From NCBI GenBank assembly GCA_005888695.1, contig VBBH01000076.1, forward strand, positions 1 through 6,071: DNA of 6,071 bases, in the 5' to 3' direction. This DNA is from Candidatus Bathyarchaeota archaeon (lineage in GTDB: Archaea > Thermoproteota > Bathyarchaeia > 40CM-2-53-6). Below the pieces are notes generated by a model. That model saw only the letters and a program-made list of their open reading frames with translations, had not been told where the DNA came from and did no database searches. Each line of letters opens with the position of its first letter. The first letter of the stretch is position 1. This document shows positions 4,913-6,071 of the stretch, in pieces. A program made the translations under genes and the position numbers.

Positions 4913-5322
4913 CTGACTTTCTTGTTCTCGATAGCGAACGTCGTTCTCATCTGGGCCCCGCTCAACCCGAGTATAACACTGACTGGGCAAATGCTCTCCT
5001 CGGACATGTGAAGGGCTTTCTCGACTTTTGCAGGCGAGAGGGCTTCTCCACGAAGGATGAGGTGGATGTTAAAATATTCGAAGATCTTCGGTTCCTCCTC
5101 CTTCCTTTCGAATGAGAGACGAATCTCGATATCATCCAGATTCTGTCGCATCACGCCAAGTGTTTTTGAGATGGAAATCGCAAGACAAGCTCCAAGAGAT
5201 GCAGCAACAGTATCCATAGGGCTGGGACTGCCTCCGCCGAAAGTGACAGTACCGCTCGGAGTCTCCGCACGATATGATGCAGGACCCGTCCTTTTCAAGA
5301 GTAAATCGGGCGTATGGAACAC
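4909..5322 (-). CDS. OsmC/Ohr-family protein
   Basis: The family comprises cytoplasmic dimers; many members use two cysteines to reduce organic hydroperoxides. This 137-residue protein has an N-terminal beta region (LLKRTGPASYRAETPSGTV), a SPSPMDTVAASLGACLA segment carrying the first conserved Cys (C46) on the long helix, a middle strand region (DIEIRLSFERKEEEP, IFEYFNIHLILRG), a helix (SPAKVEKALHMSEES) and the second Cys in ICPVSVIL (C112). Both cysteines are present, so peroxidase activity is plausible, but archaeal OsmC-like proteins of this shorter YhfA-like type are often uncharacterised. The start is GTG at 5322 with no Shine-Dalgarno; a TATA-like box at 5352-5359 predicts a very short leader. 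An in-frame TTG at 5298 is an alternative. It lies 54 bases downstream of the KaiC-like gene. Confidence 0.9.
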   Translation of the reverse strand: MFHTPDLLLKRTGPASYRAETPSGTVTFGGGSPSPMDTVAASLGACLAISISKTLGVMRQNLDDIEIRLSFERKEEEPKIFEYFNIHLILRGEALSPAKVEKALHMSEESICPVSVILGLSGAQMRTTFAIENKKVS

Positions 5323-5351
5323 CGTGAGGAGGCTTGTTCTCGCAGGCTTGG

Positions 5352-5359
5352 AAAATAAG
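5352..5359 (-). promoter_or_regulatory. TATA-like box for the OsmC-family gene
   Basis: The minus strand reads CTTATTTT in the 54-base gap. Transcription would start near 5330, about 8 bases before the GTG at 5322. The absence of a GGAGG-like site there fits an almost leaderless mRNA. Confidence 0.4.
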
Positions 5360-5376
5360 ATTACGAGTTTAGACGA

Positions 5377-6071
5377 CTAAGGGGGTGCGGGGCCGAACGG
5401 TGAATTATCCGGAGAAGGAGAAGCGGGAGGGTCCTGATTAACACCTGTTGATCCTGACTCTGGCTGAGTCTTTTCCGAGACGGGCTTGCCAGCTGTAGTC
5501 CTATCAAACGATATTGATGGTAGAAGGCGCTTCCACAACCTGAAACGATGCACCTGGAACACCAATCCACCCCGCTTTTGATCTATGTCGAACGGGACAG
5601 CTTCGGATGACACTCGACGTCTCTCCATCTTCATGATGGACAAGTACTTTGTCACCTTCCGTCCTTTCCGCACAACATCCAGCTCTATTATTCCGTCGAC
5701 AGTGCTCTTGATCTTCGCAATAGACTCGTCCGGGACCGCACCTATCGTAGCGAGCACGACGAAGACCCCGCCAGTCTTCTTCACCTTGGCTCCAAGGGTC
5801 TGGATGAACGAGATCGCTTGACGTGCCTCGAGACCATTGAAGATGGGGGTCAAGGAATCTAAGAACACGGATACAGGCGCACCTTTTGCCTTGTTGAGTG
5901 CTCCAGTGACCTGTATCGTGACCTCAGTCAGGTCGGTGGGCTCTTTGACCTGGGCCCCTGAGTCGCCGGTTAATCCCGAGTAGCAATCGATAATCTCCAA
6001 TTGTCCACTCTTGATGTAGGTTGTTATGTCCCAACCGAACTCGGCCATCCTCGCCCTAACGCTCTCGGGAA
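5377..6071 (-). CDS. KaiC/RAD55-like RecA-superfamily ATPase (N terminus outside window)
   Basis: The frame runs off the right edge (reading PESVRAR just before an internal ATG at 6048), so the Walker A motif and true start are not in view. Numbering from that Met: WDITTYIKSGQLEIIDCYSG (6-25) is the strand typically found after the first helices of archaeal KaiC-like proteins; PVSVFLDSLTPIF (58-70) holds the Walker B aspartate; KTGGVFVVLATIG (91-103) and VDGIIELDVVRKGRKVTKYL (117-136) are the following strands; and the domain closes with MKMERRRVSSEAVPFDID (139-156), like the HxPFxI ending of KaiC domains. A Ser/Pro-rich tail of about 45 residues follows. Many archaea carry several such single-domain ATPases with regulatory or recombination-related roles; which applies here is unknown. 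The stop is TAG at 5377-5379. Confidence 0.85.
   Translation of the reverse strand, partial: PESVRARMAEFGWDITTYIKSGQLEIIDCYSGLTGDSGAQVKEPTDLTEVTIQVTGALNKAKGAPVSVFLDSLTPIFNGLEARQAISFIQTLGAKVKKTGGVFVVLATIGAVPDESIAKIKSTVDGIIELDVVRKGRKVTKYLSIMKMERRRVSSEAVPFDIDQKRGGLVFQVHRFRLWKRLLPSISFDRTTAGKPVSEKTQPESGSTGVNQDPPASPSPDNSPFGPAPP

Noticed and set aside
1..6071. CRISPR array, transposon, integrase or phage genes
   Set aside because: No regularly spaced repeats, terminal inverted repeats, transposase or integrase motifs were seen on either strand.

Overview
The window looks archaeal, most probably from the Thaumarchaeota/Bathyarchaeota side of the TACK group. The evidence is a complete DRG-type GTPase with a TGS domain (the archaeal/eukaryotic branch of the Obg-like family), a KaiC/RAD55-like RecA-fold ATPase, an F420-type split-barrel enzyme, two short ribbon-helix-helix (RHH) proteins, AT-rich TATA-like boxes upstream of several genes, and frequent TTG/GTG starts with weak or absent Shine-Dalgarno sequences. 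The lineage is inferred from gene content only.

Left part (1-1895): a 5'-truncated aspartate kinase with two C-terminal ACT domains runs on the plus strand to 1370. It is followed by a hairpin plus T-rich tract, then a TATA box and SD leading into a small PPOX/F420-type split-barrel gene (1447-1854). That gene converges on a minus-strand RHH gene (1890-2075), and three inverted repeats lie in about 70 bp at the meeting point.

Middle (2076-4009): the RHH gene has its own TATA box and an 18-bp near-palindrome between itself and the DRG GTPase gene (2185-3234, minus). The GTPase reading frame continues upstream of its first ATG into the conserved family N terminus, but no ATG, GTG or TTG is available there. 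Bases 3274-3499 hold the GTPase promoter and a protein-like but broken plus-strand stretch. Next come a small zinc-ribbon gene (3500-3748, minus) and a possible 55-residue gene overlapping its start (3735-3902, minus). The remainder up to 4009 holds short hairpins and a pyrimidine-rich tract.

Right part (4010-6071): a four-helix membrane protein (minus) is divergent from a second RHH gene (4640-4912, plus). The RHH gene converges, with shared CTAG stop codons, on an OsmC-family gene (4909-5322, minus). A KaiC/RAD55-like ATPase (5377 to beyond the right edge, minus) lies upstream of OsmC.

The genes do not form one pathway: amino-acid biosynthesis, translation-associated GTPase, redox and regulatory genes are interleaved, mostly as single-gene units, as is common in archaeal chromosomes. 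I see no phage, transposon, CRISPR, rRNA or tRNA signal and no clear new multi-gene system. The points worth a second look are the missing GTPase start codon, the remnant at 3306-3503, the overlooked small ORF at 3735-3902, and palindromes near the two RHH genes.
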